Shown piece after piece: positions 6,657-13,720 of a stretch of DNA of 16,350 bases. A program made the position numbers and the translations under genes. This DNA is from Oribacterium sp. UBA5894 (GTDB lineage: Bacteria > Bacillota > Clostridia > Lachnospirales > Lachnospiraceae). Under the pieces are notes generated by a model, which saw nothing but the letters and a program-made list of their open reading frames with translations, did not search any database and was not told the origin of the DNA. How positions within the stretch are numbered: position 1 is the first letter of the stretch; every line of letters begins with the position of its first letter. The stretch spans positions 7,989 to 24,338 of the forward strand of contig DJEQ01000071.1 of NCBI GenBank assembly GCA_002431355.1, in the 5' to 3' direction.

Positions 6657-8903
6657 TTACAGATGCAGCACGCGATCCTTGATTTCCTGGGTACGACCCT
6701 GATTCCAGAACTGTGTACCGATATAGCCACAGGTACGGCGCGCAACGGACATCTTGCTCTGGTCACGATTGCCACAGTTCGGGCACTCCCAGACAAGCTT
6801 TCCGTTTTCATCCTCCACGATCTGAATCTCACCGTCATAGCCGCAGCACTCGCAGTAATCCGACTTCGTATTGAGCTCTGCGTACATGATATTGTCATAA
6901 ATGAACTTCATCACGCTGAGAACGGCCGGAATGTTGTTCTGCATGTTCGGCACCTCCACGTAGGAGATGGCTCCACCCGGAGACAGCTTCTGGAAATCGG
7001 CCTCAAACTTCAGCTTCGTAAATGCATCGATCTTCTCACGTACATTTACATGGTAGGAATTGGTGATGTAGTTATGATCCGTCACGCCTTTAATCACGCC
7101 AAAGCGCTTCTGCAGTGCCTTCGCAAACTTATAGGTAGTGGACTCCATCGGTGTGCCATAAAGTGAATAGCTGATGTTCTCCGCCTTTCGCCACTCCGCG
7201 CACTTGTCATTGAGATGCTGCATCACCTTTAAGGCAAACGGCTTCGCCTCCGGATCTGTATGGGATTTTCCTGTCATGCGGACACACATCTCATAGAGGC
7301 CTGCATAGCCGAGGGAAAGCGTCGAGTAATTACCAAACAGCAGCTTATCGATCTTCTCACCCTTCTGGAGACGCGCGAGCGCACCATACTGCCAGAGAAT
7401 CGGGGCCACATCGGAGGTCGTCCCCATCAGCCGCTCATGACGGATGCGAAGGGCCCGGTGGCAGAGCTCGAGACGCTCATCAAAGATGCGCCAGAAGGCC
7501 TCCATATCACCGTGAGAGGAGCAGGCAACATCCACAAGGTTAATGGTCACGACGCCCTGATTGAAGCGGCCATAGTACTTATGCTGCCCCTTCTGGTAGT
7601 TTCCTGCATTGGCCTTGTTATCATCGTTGCACAGACCCTCTGCCTGCTCCTCGTTGTCCGGGGTCAGGAAGGAACGACAGCCCATGCATGGGTACACATC
7701 ACCCTTATACTCGCGCATCTTCTTCGCCGAGATGTAGTCCGGCACCATGCGCTTTGCGGTACACTTCGCTGCAAGCTCGGTGAGGTAATAGTACTTACTC
7801 TGTGGATAGATATTGTCCTCATCCAGTGCATAAATGATCTTCGGGAAGGCCGGGGTAATCCAGACGCCCTTTTCATTCTTCACGCCCTGCATCCGCTGCT
7901 TCAGGACTTCCTCAATCACCATGGCAAGGTCATCTCTCGTCTGTCCTTCCGGCACCTCATCGAGGTACATGAACATCGTCACGAATGGGGCCTGGCCGTT
8001 GCAGGTCATGAGGGTGATCATCTGATACTGGATGGTCTGCACGCCACGTACGACCTCCTCGTGGAGACGCTTCTCCACAACCTTCCGCACCTGCTCGTCG
8101 GTCATCACAACCCCTGCATCGGCGTTCTCCTCGATGACCTGCTTCGTGATCTTCTGACGGGAGACATCCACAAACGGTGCCAGATGGCTGAGGGTAAAGG
8201 ACTGTCCGCCGTACTGGTTCGATGCCACCTGTGCGATGATCTGTGTGGTAATGTTGCAGGCTGTATAGAAGCTGTGTGGCTTCTCAATCATGGTGCCGGA
8301 AATCACGGTGCCGTTCTGCAGCATATCCTCGAGGTTCACAAGGTCACAGTTATGCTCGCGCTGCGCAAAATAATCCGAGTCATGAAAATGAATGATGCCC
8401 TCACTGTGTGCCTTCGTGATTTCCTCTGGCAGCAGCACTCGATTCGTCAGATCCCGTGACACATAGCCGGCCATGTAGTCCCGCTGTGTGGAATTGATGA
8501 CCGGGTTCTTGTTGGAATTCTCCTGCTTTGCTTCTTCGTTAGACTGATCCAGGAGGGAAAGAATCTCTTCATCGGTCGTGTTGGCCTTTCGTGCGAGCTC
8601 ACGGGTATAGCGATAGCGTACATACTTCTGTGCGACCTCATAGCCACGCATCTCCATGATGCCCGTCTCGACCATATCCTGGATTTCTTCCACGGAAACG
8701 GCACGATCCAGCTTTGCGCACTGGCTTGCAACATTTTCCGCCACACCGTCAATCTGATACTCATTCATCTGATAAATCGGCTCGACTTCCTTATTGGCCT
8801 TTCGAATGGCATTGGCGATTTTCGAGATATCAAAGCTGACCTCTTTTCCATTCCGCTTAATGACATTCTGCTTTGCTTCTGTCCTGTTTTCTGCTGTACT
8901 CAT
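6657..8903 (-). CDS. nrdD: Anaerobic (class III) ribonucleoside-triphosphate reductase
   Basis: NrdD reduces ribonucleoside triphosphates to deoxyribonucleotides without oxygen, using a glycyl radical. The protein has 748 residues. An N-terminal ATP-cone (about 12-105, opening VIKRNGKEVSFDISKIANAI) provides allosteric control. In the catalytic barrel, Cys186 (HNCDLVN) and Cys409 (PCMGCRS) match the active-site cysteines of the family. FNQGVVTINL at 447-456 carries an asparagine in the region linked with formate-dependent enzymes; I am less sure of that assignment. The C-terminus has the zinc site Cys684/Cys687 and Cys707/Cys710, and the glycyl-radical motif RTCGYIG, with Gly726 the predicted radical site. 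The start is ATG 8903 (MSTAENRTEA), after a purine-rich AGAGGGAAAAAG segment. Two NrdR-box-like sites lie 60-110 bp upstream. Confidence 0.98.
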   Translation of the reverse strand: MSTAENRTEAKQNVIKRNGKEVSFDISKIANAIRKANKEVEPIYQMNEYQIDGVAENVASQCAKLDRAVSVEEIQDMVETGIMEMRGYEVAQKYVRYRYTRELARKANTTDEEILSLLDQSNEEAKQENSNKNPVINSTQRDYMAGYVSRDLTNRVLLPEEITKAHSEGIIHFHDSDYFAQREHNCDLVNLEDMLQNGTVISGTMIEKPHSFYTACNITTQIIAQVASNQYGGQSFTLSHLAPFVDVSRQKITKQVIEENADAGVVMTDEQVRKVVEKRLHEEVVRGVQTIQYQMITLMTCNGQAPFVTMFMYLDEVPEGQTRDDLAMVIEEVLKQRMQGVKNEKGVWITPAFPKIIYALDEDNIYPQSKYYYLTELAAKCTAKRMVPDYISAKKMREYKGDVYPCMGCRSFLTPDNEEQAEGLCNDDNKANAGNYQKGQHKYYGRFNQGVVTINLVDVACSSHGDMEAFWRIFDERLELCHRALRIRHERLMGTTSDVAPILWQYGALARLQKGEKIDKLLFGNYSTLSLGYAGLYEMCVRMTGKSHTDPEAKPFALKVMQHLNDKCAEWRKAENISYSLYGTPMESTTYKFAKALQKRFGVIKGVTDHNYITNSYHVNVREKIDAFTKLKFEADFQKLSPGGAISYVEVPNMQNNIPAVLSVMKFIYDNIMYAELNTKSDYCECCGYDGEIQIVEDENGKLVWECPNCGNRDQSKMSVARRTCGYIGTQFWNQGRTQEIKDRVLHL

Positions 8904-8966
8904 CGCTCTTTTTCCCTCTTTCTGTCTGACGCTGTCGTTCGGATTTTTCTTTTATTTACTAGTGGT

Positions 8967-8982
8967 TTACCAAATATGGTTT
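8967..8982. promoter_or_regulatory. Putative NrdR box, proximal copy
   Basis: The site reads TTACCAAATATGGTTT, with a palindromic core CCAAATATGG. It matches the NrdR consensus acaCwAtATaTwGtgt at about 10 of 16 positions, so it is the weaker of the pair. Its start is 32 bp from that of the stronger site, the roughly three-turn spacing usual for tandem NrdR boxes, which is the main reason to call it. Confidence 0.55.
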
Positions 8983-8998
8983 TTATACAAGTGTTTAT

Positions 8999-9014
8999 AT
9001 ACTATATCTTGTGT
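8999..9014. promoter_or_regulatory. Putative NrdR box, distal copy
   Basis: The site reads ATACTATATCTTGTGT and matches the NrdR consensus acaCwAtATaTwGtgt at 14 of 16 positions by my count. It lies 96 bp upstream of the nrdD start codon, in AT-rich DNA where the promoter should be. Together with the proximal copy 32 bp away it makes a plausible operator for the NrdR encoded at 4416-4922. Confidence 0.75.
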
Positions 9015-9135
9015 GCGTGTATTACTATACTACGATCAGGCTGAAATAGGAAGGGGCAAATGAAAAAGTTATGAGTACGCACGGACTCATTCATTTTTCT
9101 TTGAACGATCGCTTTTTCAGACCGCCGCCGCACAC

Positions 9136-9165
9136 AAAAAAGAGCCTCGGAGTTTCCTCCGAAGC
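9136..9165 (-). terminator. Intrinsic terminator after metNIQ
   Basis: The stem GCCTCGGAG (9144-9152) with CTCCGAAGC (9157-9165) gives nine pairs including one G-T wobble, with a TTTC loop. On the minus strand it is followed by TCTTTTTTGTG. It starts 28 nt after the metQ stop codon. Confidence 0.88.
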
Positions 9166-9192
9166 CCTTCTCGATTACGATCGTATCCCGGA

Positions 9193-10140
9193 TTACTGAA
9201 TCGGAATAACGCCGCCCTCATACTTCTCGTTGATGAAGTCTGAAACCTTCTTCGACTGAAGAACCTCTACGAGCTTCTTCGCCCAGTCTGCATCCTGATC
9301 CTTTGCAGCTACAGCGACGATGTTTGCATAGGTCTGTGCAGCCTCAGAGTTCGGATCCTCCTGAACCAGTGCATCCGATGGCTTGAAGCCAGCCTCGATT
9401 GCATAGTTACCGTTCATGCAGGCGAAATCAACAGAGTCTACAGATCTAGGGATCTGTGCAGCCTCTACCTCAAGAAGCTCTACATTGTGAGGATTCTCTA
9501 CGATATCCTGCTTGGTTGCCTTCAGACCAGCGCCATCCTTCAGCTTGATGATGCCATTGTCCTGAAGAAGAAGAAGGGCACGTGCCTCGTTCGTGGTATC
9601 GTTTGGAACCGCGATCTGTGCGCCATCCGCAATGTTGGAAAGATCAGAAGACTTACCAGCATAGATGCCGAACGGCTCATAGTGAATCTTACCTACAGAA
9701 ACAAGGTCGGTCTTGTTCTCTGCATTGAAGTCATCAAGGTATGGCTGGTGCTGGAAATAGTTTGCCTGGATCTCTCCCTGCTCCGTTGCAAGGTTTGGCT
9801 GTACATAGTCGTTGTAGGTAACAATCTCAATGTTGACACCTGCAGCCGCAAGATCATCCTTTGCTGCCTCCAGAATCTCTGCGTGTGGGCTTGGCGTTGC
9901 ACCAATCTTAATGTCGACAGACTCTGCGAGTGGCTCGATTTCATCGGAAGCCTCTGCAGCAGCGGTGGTTTCCTCTGCAGCAGCCGTCGTCTCCTCTGCG
10001 GCCTCTGTGGTAGCAGCTTCCGTAGCTGCTGCGGTGGTTGCAGCTGCCGTGGTTGCCTCAGGTGCTGAGGATGAGCCACAGGCTGCAAGAGATGCTGCTG
10101 CAAGAACAGCAGCAAGTGCAAGTGTAATGTTCTTCTTCAT
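9193..10140 (-). CDS. metQ: Methionine ABC transporter substrate-binding lipoprotein (MetQ/NlpA family)
   Basis: This is the extracytoplasmic methionine-binding lipoprotein that delivers substrate to MetI and MetN; 315 residues. A signal peptide ends in the lipobox SLAAC with Cys21 as the lipidated residue. Residues 26-72 form a low-complexity Ala/Thr/Glu linker with EETTAAA heptads. The NlpA/Lipoprotein_9 domain runs from about 75 to 315: IKIGATPSPHAEILE, NYFQHQPYLDDF, AVPNDTTNEARALLLL and FACMNGNYAIEAGF are family features. The frame is open to 10254, but ATG 10140 is chosen because GAGGAGG lies just before it and it begins a proper signal peptide (MKKNITLALA). It is third in metN-metI-metQ. 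The 140-nt gap after metI carries a 6-bp inverted repeat at 10155-10171, next to the ribosome binding site. Confidence 0.95.
   Translation of the reverse strand: MKKNITLALAAVLAAASLAACGSSSAPEATTAAATTAAATEAATTEAAEETTAAAEETTAAAEASDEIEPLAESVDIKIGATPSPHAEILEAAKDDLAAAGVNIEIVTYNDYVQPNLATEQGEIQANYFQHQPYLDDFNAENKTDLVSVGKIHYEPFGIYAGKSSDLSNIADGAQIAVPNDTTNEARALLLLQDNGIIKLKDGAGLKATKQDIVENPHNVELLEVEAAQIPRSVDSVDFACMNGNYAIEAGFKPSDALVQEDPNSEAAQTYANIVAVAAKDQDADWAKKLVEVLQSKKVSDFINEKYEGGVIPIQ
9951..10013 (-). repeat. 21-bp tandem repeat in the metQ linker
   Basis: Units starting at 9951, 9972 and 9993 share a 21-bp period. The first two agree at 18 of 21 positions and the third is degenerate. They encode EETTAAA heptads in the disordered linker between the lipidated cysteine and the binding domain. 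Such repeats can vary in number between strains. Confidence 0.6.
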
Positions 10141-10280
10141 AATTTTCCTCCTCACCGACGTCCTGCGTCGGTTTTTATGCAGTTCTGCATGATATTTATA
10201 TTCAGCAGCTCCTCTCACGCCCCATCTTCTGTCATATCCCGGCGGTCCGGACATGAGCGGCTCTGCAAAATATACATGAA

Positions 10281-10943
10281 TTAATTTCTCGCGCGCTTAT
10301 CGGTCTTTGCGCTCAGGCGCATCCAGAACTCCTGGATGATCTGTACCAGAATAACGAGTACCGCCACGGCCACCAGCATGATATCGGTCTGATAACGGTA
10401 GTAGCCATAGTTCAGGGCAATGGCGCCCAGTCCGCCGCCACCAACGAAGCCGGCCATTGCGGAATAGCTCAGAATCGTCGTGATGCAGATGGCTGCACCA
10501 ACAAGAAGACTCGGCTTCGCTTCCGGAAGCAGGACCTTGAAAATGATCTGAGCATTCGTTGCGCCCATGGACTTCGCAGCTTCAATGACCCCTGCATTGA
10601 CCTCCTTCAGGCTCGACTCCACCATCCGCCCGATATACGGTGCCGATGCAATGATCAGCGGTGGAATGATGGCCTTCGGTCCCAGCGTGGTTCCCACCAG
10701 AATCTTCGTCAGTGGAAGCACCATGACGAGCAGGATGAGGAACGGAATGGAACGGAAAATGTTAATGAGTACGCCGAGCACGGTATGCACCGCCGTCATC
10801 GGATGAATGCCATCCTTATCCGTAACCACCAGGATCACGCCCAGCGGAATGCCGATCAGATATGAAATGCTGCTCGAGATCAGCGTCATATAAATGGTTG
10901 CCCAGGTTTCCTCTAAATACATGGAAATGGATGATGCGTCCAT
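10281..10943 (-). CDS. metI: Methionine ABC transporter permease
   Basis: This is the 220-residue membrane subunit of the methionine importer. It has about five membrane segments and the ABC coupling loop EAAKSMGATNAQIIFKVLLP at about 121-140, which docks on MetN. LINIFRSIPFLILLVMVLPLTK (59-80) is typical of MetI. The start ATG 10943 lies one base after the metN stop, and its strong site AGGAGGTGA lies inside the end of metN, so the two genes are tightly coupled. The length is normal for the family. Confidence 0.96.
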   Translation of the reverse strand: MDASSISMYLEETWATIYMTLISSSISYLIGIPLGVILVVTDKDGIHPMTAVHTVLGVLINIFRSIPFLILLVMVLPLTKILVGTTLGPKAIIPPLIIASAPYIGRMVESSLKEVNAGVIEAAKSMGATNAQIIFKVLLPEAKPSLLVGAAICITTILSYSAMAGFVGGGGLGAIALNYGYYRYQTDIMLVAVAVLVILVQIIQEFWMRLSAKTDKRARN

Positions 10944-10944
10944 C

Positions 10945-11970
10945 TTACTTCACCTCCTCAAAGCGAATATTCTTTGTTTTCAGATACTGCGTAATGCGTT
11001 CTGCCTCCTCTGGATTATCCGGAAGCTCCACGACCATCTGGCCAAGGGCCTCCCCCTCCACTTCCTTTGTGTTCGCGAAGAGAATGTTGACCGGTGCATG
11101 ACAGCTCAGAATCATATCGGAGATGATCGGTGCATGTGCATTCTGCCCATCGAAGGTGATCCGGATCTTCGGATTCTGGCTTTCACCGAAGTTGACCGGC
11201 TGGATTGCATTGGCATTGCCATCTCCGAGAATCAGTCGGCGTCCGATTTCTGTCTTCGGATGATTGAAGACCTCCGATACCGGACCGCTTTCCGCGATGT
11301 GACTGTGGTCAATGATGGCAACATTGTCACAGATGGCTTCAATCACGGACATCTGATGCGTAATGACGATGACCGTCACGCCCATCTCCTGATTGATTTT
11401 CTTCAGAAGATCGAGAATCTGCTTTGTGGTCTTCGGATCCAGTGCCGATGTCGCCTCATCACAGAGCAGCACCCGTGGATTCGTCGCCAGTGCCCGCGCA
11501 ATCGCGACACGCTGCTTCTGACCACCCGACAGCTGCGAAGGATAGTTCTTCACGCGATCCTCCAGCCCCACGAGCTTCAGAAGCTCCATGGCACGCTCCG
11601 TGGCCTTTTTCTTCTCCACACCTGCAATTTCCAGTGGGAAGGTGACGTTTCGAAGAAGATTCCGCTGATCCAGAAGATTAAACTGCTGGAAGATCATGCC
11701 CATCTTACGACGTGCGAGACGCACCTCCTTCGCACTCATATCGCCGAGCGAGTGGTCCTCGAAAAGGACCTGACCGCTCGTTGGAATCTCCAGATAGTTG
11801 ATGCAGCGAACCAGTGTCGACTTTCCTGCACCGGAGAGACCGATGATGCCCTGGATGGTTCCCTCCAGAATATCCAGATTAATGTCATCGAGCGCAACGA
11901 CATCCCCACTCGCGGTGTGGAAGGTCTTGCCCATATTCACTAACTGGATGATTTTATCGCCCTTTGCCAT
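10945..11970 (-). CDS. metN: Methionine ABC transporter ATP-binding protein
   Basis: MetN is the ATPase of the methionine importer; 341 residues. The ABC domain has Walker A GLSGAGKST (44-52), the Q-loop Gln95 in IFQQFNLL, signature LSGGQKQR (147-154), Walker B RVLLCDEATSALD (166-178) and switch His205. The C-terminal NIL domain (about 265-341) binds methionine and mediates trans-inhibition in characterised MetN proteins. Its ending, MVVELPDNPEEAERITQYL, fits that domain. The start ATG 11970 follows GGGAGGAT by a good spacing. It opens the metNIQ operon, downstream of a long structured leader. Confidence 0.97.
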   Translation of the reverse strand: MAKGDKIIQLVNMGKTFHTASGDVVALDDINLDILEGTIQGIIGLSGAGKSTLVRCINYLEIPTSGQVLFEDHSLGDMSAKEVRLARRKMGMIFQQFNLLDQRNLLRNVTFPLEIAGVEKKKATERAMELLKLVGLEDRVKNYPSQLSGGQKQRVAIARALATNPRVLLCDEATSALDPKTTKQILDLLKKINQEMGVTVIVITHQMSVIEAICDNVAIIDHSHIAESGPVSEVFNHPKTEIGRRLILGDGNANAIQPVNFGESQNPKIRITFDGQNAHAPIISDMILSCHAPVNILFANTKEVEGEALGQMVVELPDNPEEAERITQYLKTKNIRFEEVK

Positions 11971-12228
11971 ACTCTATATCCTCCCGAGGCCGCGGGTTCG
12001 ACGTCTTTCACTCACTGCCTCCTTAATATGCCCCACAGTTTACGACTTCCATAACCTAAATGCAAATACGAATTAACAATAGTCCGCTATAGGGGTTTCC
12101 TATAGCGGACATGAATTTCGTGGTTCTATCTGTGATTCTACCCTGTTCAACCGTTGGTACCATCGGCTTTATGGGCACTGCTATCGAAGAGGCCCTACGT
12201 CTTCGTTCCGCGGGTCCTCCATGAGGTA
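11971..12228 (-). promoter_or_regulatory. Structured leader/intergenic region upstream of metNIQ
   Basis: These 258 nt between the dipeptidase stop and metN hold no gene but much structure. In minus-strand order: two competing stems just after the stop codon (GAGGCCC 12189-12195 with GGGTCCTC 12212-12219, versus CGAAGA 12185-12190 with TCTTCG 12200-12205); an imperfect 16-bp palindrome at 12151-12166 centred on GGTACC; a segment GAACAGGGTAGAATCAC (12148-12132) close to the T-box element; and a strong 12-bp hairpin at 12082-12110. I find no S-box (SAM-I) core. A leader that senses methionine or tRNA is plausible from the context but not shown. Confidence 0.45.
12082..12110 (-). repeat. Perfect 12-bp hairpin in the metNIQ leader (possible attenuator)
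   Basis: The arms GTCCGCTATAGG (12082-12093) and CCTATAGCGGAC (12099-12110) are exact complements with a 5-nt loop. On the minus strand the hairpin is followed by TATTGTTAATT, only a weak U-run, so it is at best a modest terminator for readthrough from the dipeptidase gene or an attenuator for metNIQ. Its position and TATAGG-AAACC-CCTATA form resemble the terminators that follow T-box elements. Confidence 0.6.
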
Positions 12229-13626
12229 TTATGAGCAGAGCTCAAGGATCGCCTCGGCATAGACCTTCGTCGCAAGGACGATATTGTCGAGATCGAAGAA
12301 CTCATCAGCACCATGCATACGTGTATCCACACCTGGCAGCACTGCACCGAAGGCCACGCCGTTCTTCAGGTCGTGTACATAGGTGCCACCACCGATGGCC
12401 ATCGCCTCACCCTTGAGACCGGTCACGGACTCATAGGCATGCAGAAGCTTCTGAACAAATTCACTGTCGGCTGGTACTCTGTGTGGCGGAACCATGCCCG
12501 GTGTCTCGAAGTCGAAGCCATGTGCTGCTGCCGTCTTTGCTGCCACATCCTGACAGTTCTCCTTCGTAGCCATGACCGGTGTACGGCTGTCAAACTTTAC
12601 CTCTACATAGCTCGGATCCACATGATAGAGATCCGGTGTGCAGGTCAGTGCATGAGACTCCGCATCCTCCATCTTGATGCCGAGATGCTCACCATCGGTC
12701 TCCGCCCATGGGAAGATCTCGAGCATTGCCCGGATGGCCTCAAGCTGTGCACAGTCTGCAAGCGGAAGCTTCGTTGCAAGGATCATCGCCGCAAGGCCTG
12801 CATTCTTTCCGGTCTCCGGGGTCGATGCATGTGCAGATTCACCAACAATCGTGATTTCGTCTACACCGGTCTGTGTGCACTCTACGCCATAGGCTGCGCT
12901 TACCTCTGCCATGGCCGTCTTTGCAAGCTCCATGTCAAGGCCTTCAAAATGAAGAACCGCCTTCTGTGGAACGGCATTCACCGCAAGACCTGCCTGCAGG
13001 GACGTGAGGCGCGGAAGTGCTGTGGACTCCTCTACCTTCTTCGAAAGTGTGCCACGGAACTGACCCTTCTCGATATTGATGAGTGGGAACTCTGCATCCG
13101 GAGAGAACGTCATCTCTGCCTCCGGCTCCGTCGCATAGTAGCGGTCAATGTCCTCGCCCGAGCCGGTTTCCTCGTCCGCGCCCATGACAAGACGTACACC
13201 CTTCTTCAGCTCGACACCCGTCTCCTTCAGTGCTCGCATCGCATACAGCGCGCAGAGCAGCGGTCCCTTATCATCCGATGTGCCGCGGCCATAGATACGG
13301 CCATCCTTTACAATCGGCTTAAACGGCTCCGTCACCGTCCAACCCTCGCCTGCCGGTACGACATCGGTATGCGCCAGCATATCCAGCGTTCTCGGAAGGC
13401 TCGGATCGAAATCTGCCGTGCCAATGTAGCCATCATAGCGCTTCACCGGGAAGCCATACTTCTCGGCAAGGTCAATACCGAAATTCAGTGCCTCGAAGGA
13501 GCCCTGGCCAAATGGCTTTCCCTCCTCATAGGCGCCCTTTACGGAATTGATCGAACAGAAGGCTGTAAGATCCTGAAGATACTCCTCGAGATGTTCCTCG
13601 ATCCACTTGTTTACTTTCTCATTCAT
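12229..13626 (-). CDS. Dipeptidase, M20 family, PepV/Sapep type
   Basis: This 465-residue zinc peptidase of the M20 family resembles PepV/Sapep, which splits dipeptides in the cytoplasm. The metal and catalytic residues are in place: His86 and Asp88 (AHTDVVPAGEGW), bridging Asp118 (GRGTSDDKG), Glu152 and Glu153 (GADEETGSGED), Asp177 (SPDAEFP) and His438 (TRMHGADE). The lid domain lies between about 190 and 370. TYVHDLKNGVAFG near the C-terminus is typical. ATG codons at 13632 and 13626 are both possible. GAAAGGA is only three bases from the first and nine from the second, so I use 13626. It follows prfC by 94 nt without a clear terminator, so the two may be cotranscribed. The exact substrate is not determined. 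Confidence 0.92.
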   Translation of the reverse strand: MNEKVNKWIEEHLEEYLQDLTAFCSINSVKGAYEEGKPFGQGSFEALNFGIDLAEKYGFPVKRYDGYIGTADFDPSLPRTLDMLAHTDVVPAGEGWTVTEPFKPIVKDGRIYGRGTSDDKGPLLCALYAMRALKETGVELKKGVRLVMGADEETGSGEDIDRYYATEPEAEMTFSPDAEFPLINIEKGQFRGTLSKKVEESTALPRLTSLQAGLAVNAVPQKAVLHFEGLDMELAKTAMAEVSAAYGVECTQTGVDEITIVGESAHASTPETGKNAGLAAMILATKLPLADCAQLEAIRAMLEIFPWAETDGEHLGIKMEDAESHALTCTPDLYHVDPSYVEVKFDSRTPVMATKENCQDVAAKTAAAHGFDFETPGMVPPHRVPADSEFVQKLLHAYESVTGLKGEAMAIGGGTYVHDLKNGVAFGAVLPGVDTRMHGADEFFDLDNIVLATKVYAEAILELCS

Positions 13627-13720
13627 TGTCATTCATCCTTTCAATATGCTCCATGCGATATGGGAAGGCTCGGTTTCATTCCTGCCCGTATCCATATGGT
13701 CCTTCAAGCCAAGACTTCCT

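Noticed and set aside
7260..8459. A 399-codon open frame on the plus strand, antisense to nrdD
   Set aside because: It lies wholly inside a well-supported nrdD, is rich in Leu/His/Ile, and has no recognisable domain.
9062..9099. Hairpin ATGAGT/ACTCAT flanked by GAAAAA/TTTTTC as a second terminator
   Set aside because: The stem is interrupted by three mismatches, is AT-rich and weak, and a better terminator for metQ lies 37 bp away. It could be a backup, but the evidence is thin.
10894..11943. A 349-codon open frame on the plus strand, antisense to metN
   Set aside because: metN on the other strand has every ABC motif; this frame shows no coherent protein features.
11971..12228. SAM-I (S-box) riboswitch upstream of metNIQ
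   Set aside because: Expected from the gene content, but I could not find the conserved core (GGCCC...GGCAACC and the later GTGCTAA-type segment). Only a loose T-box-like resemblance remains, reported separately.
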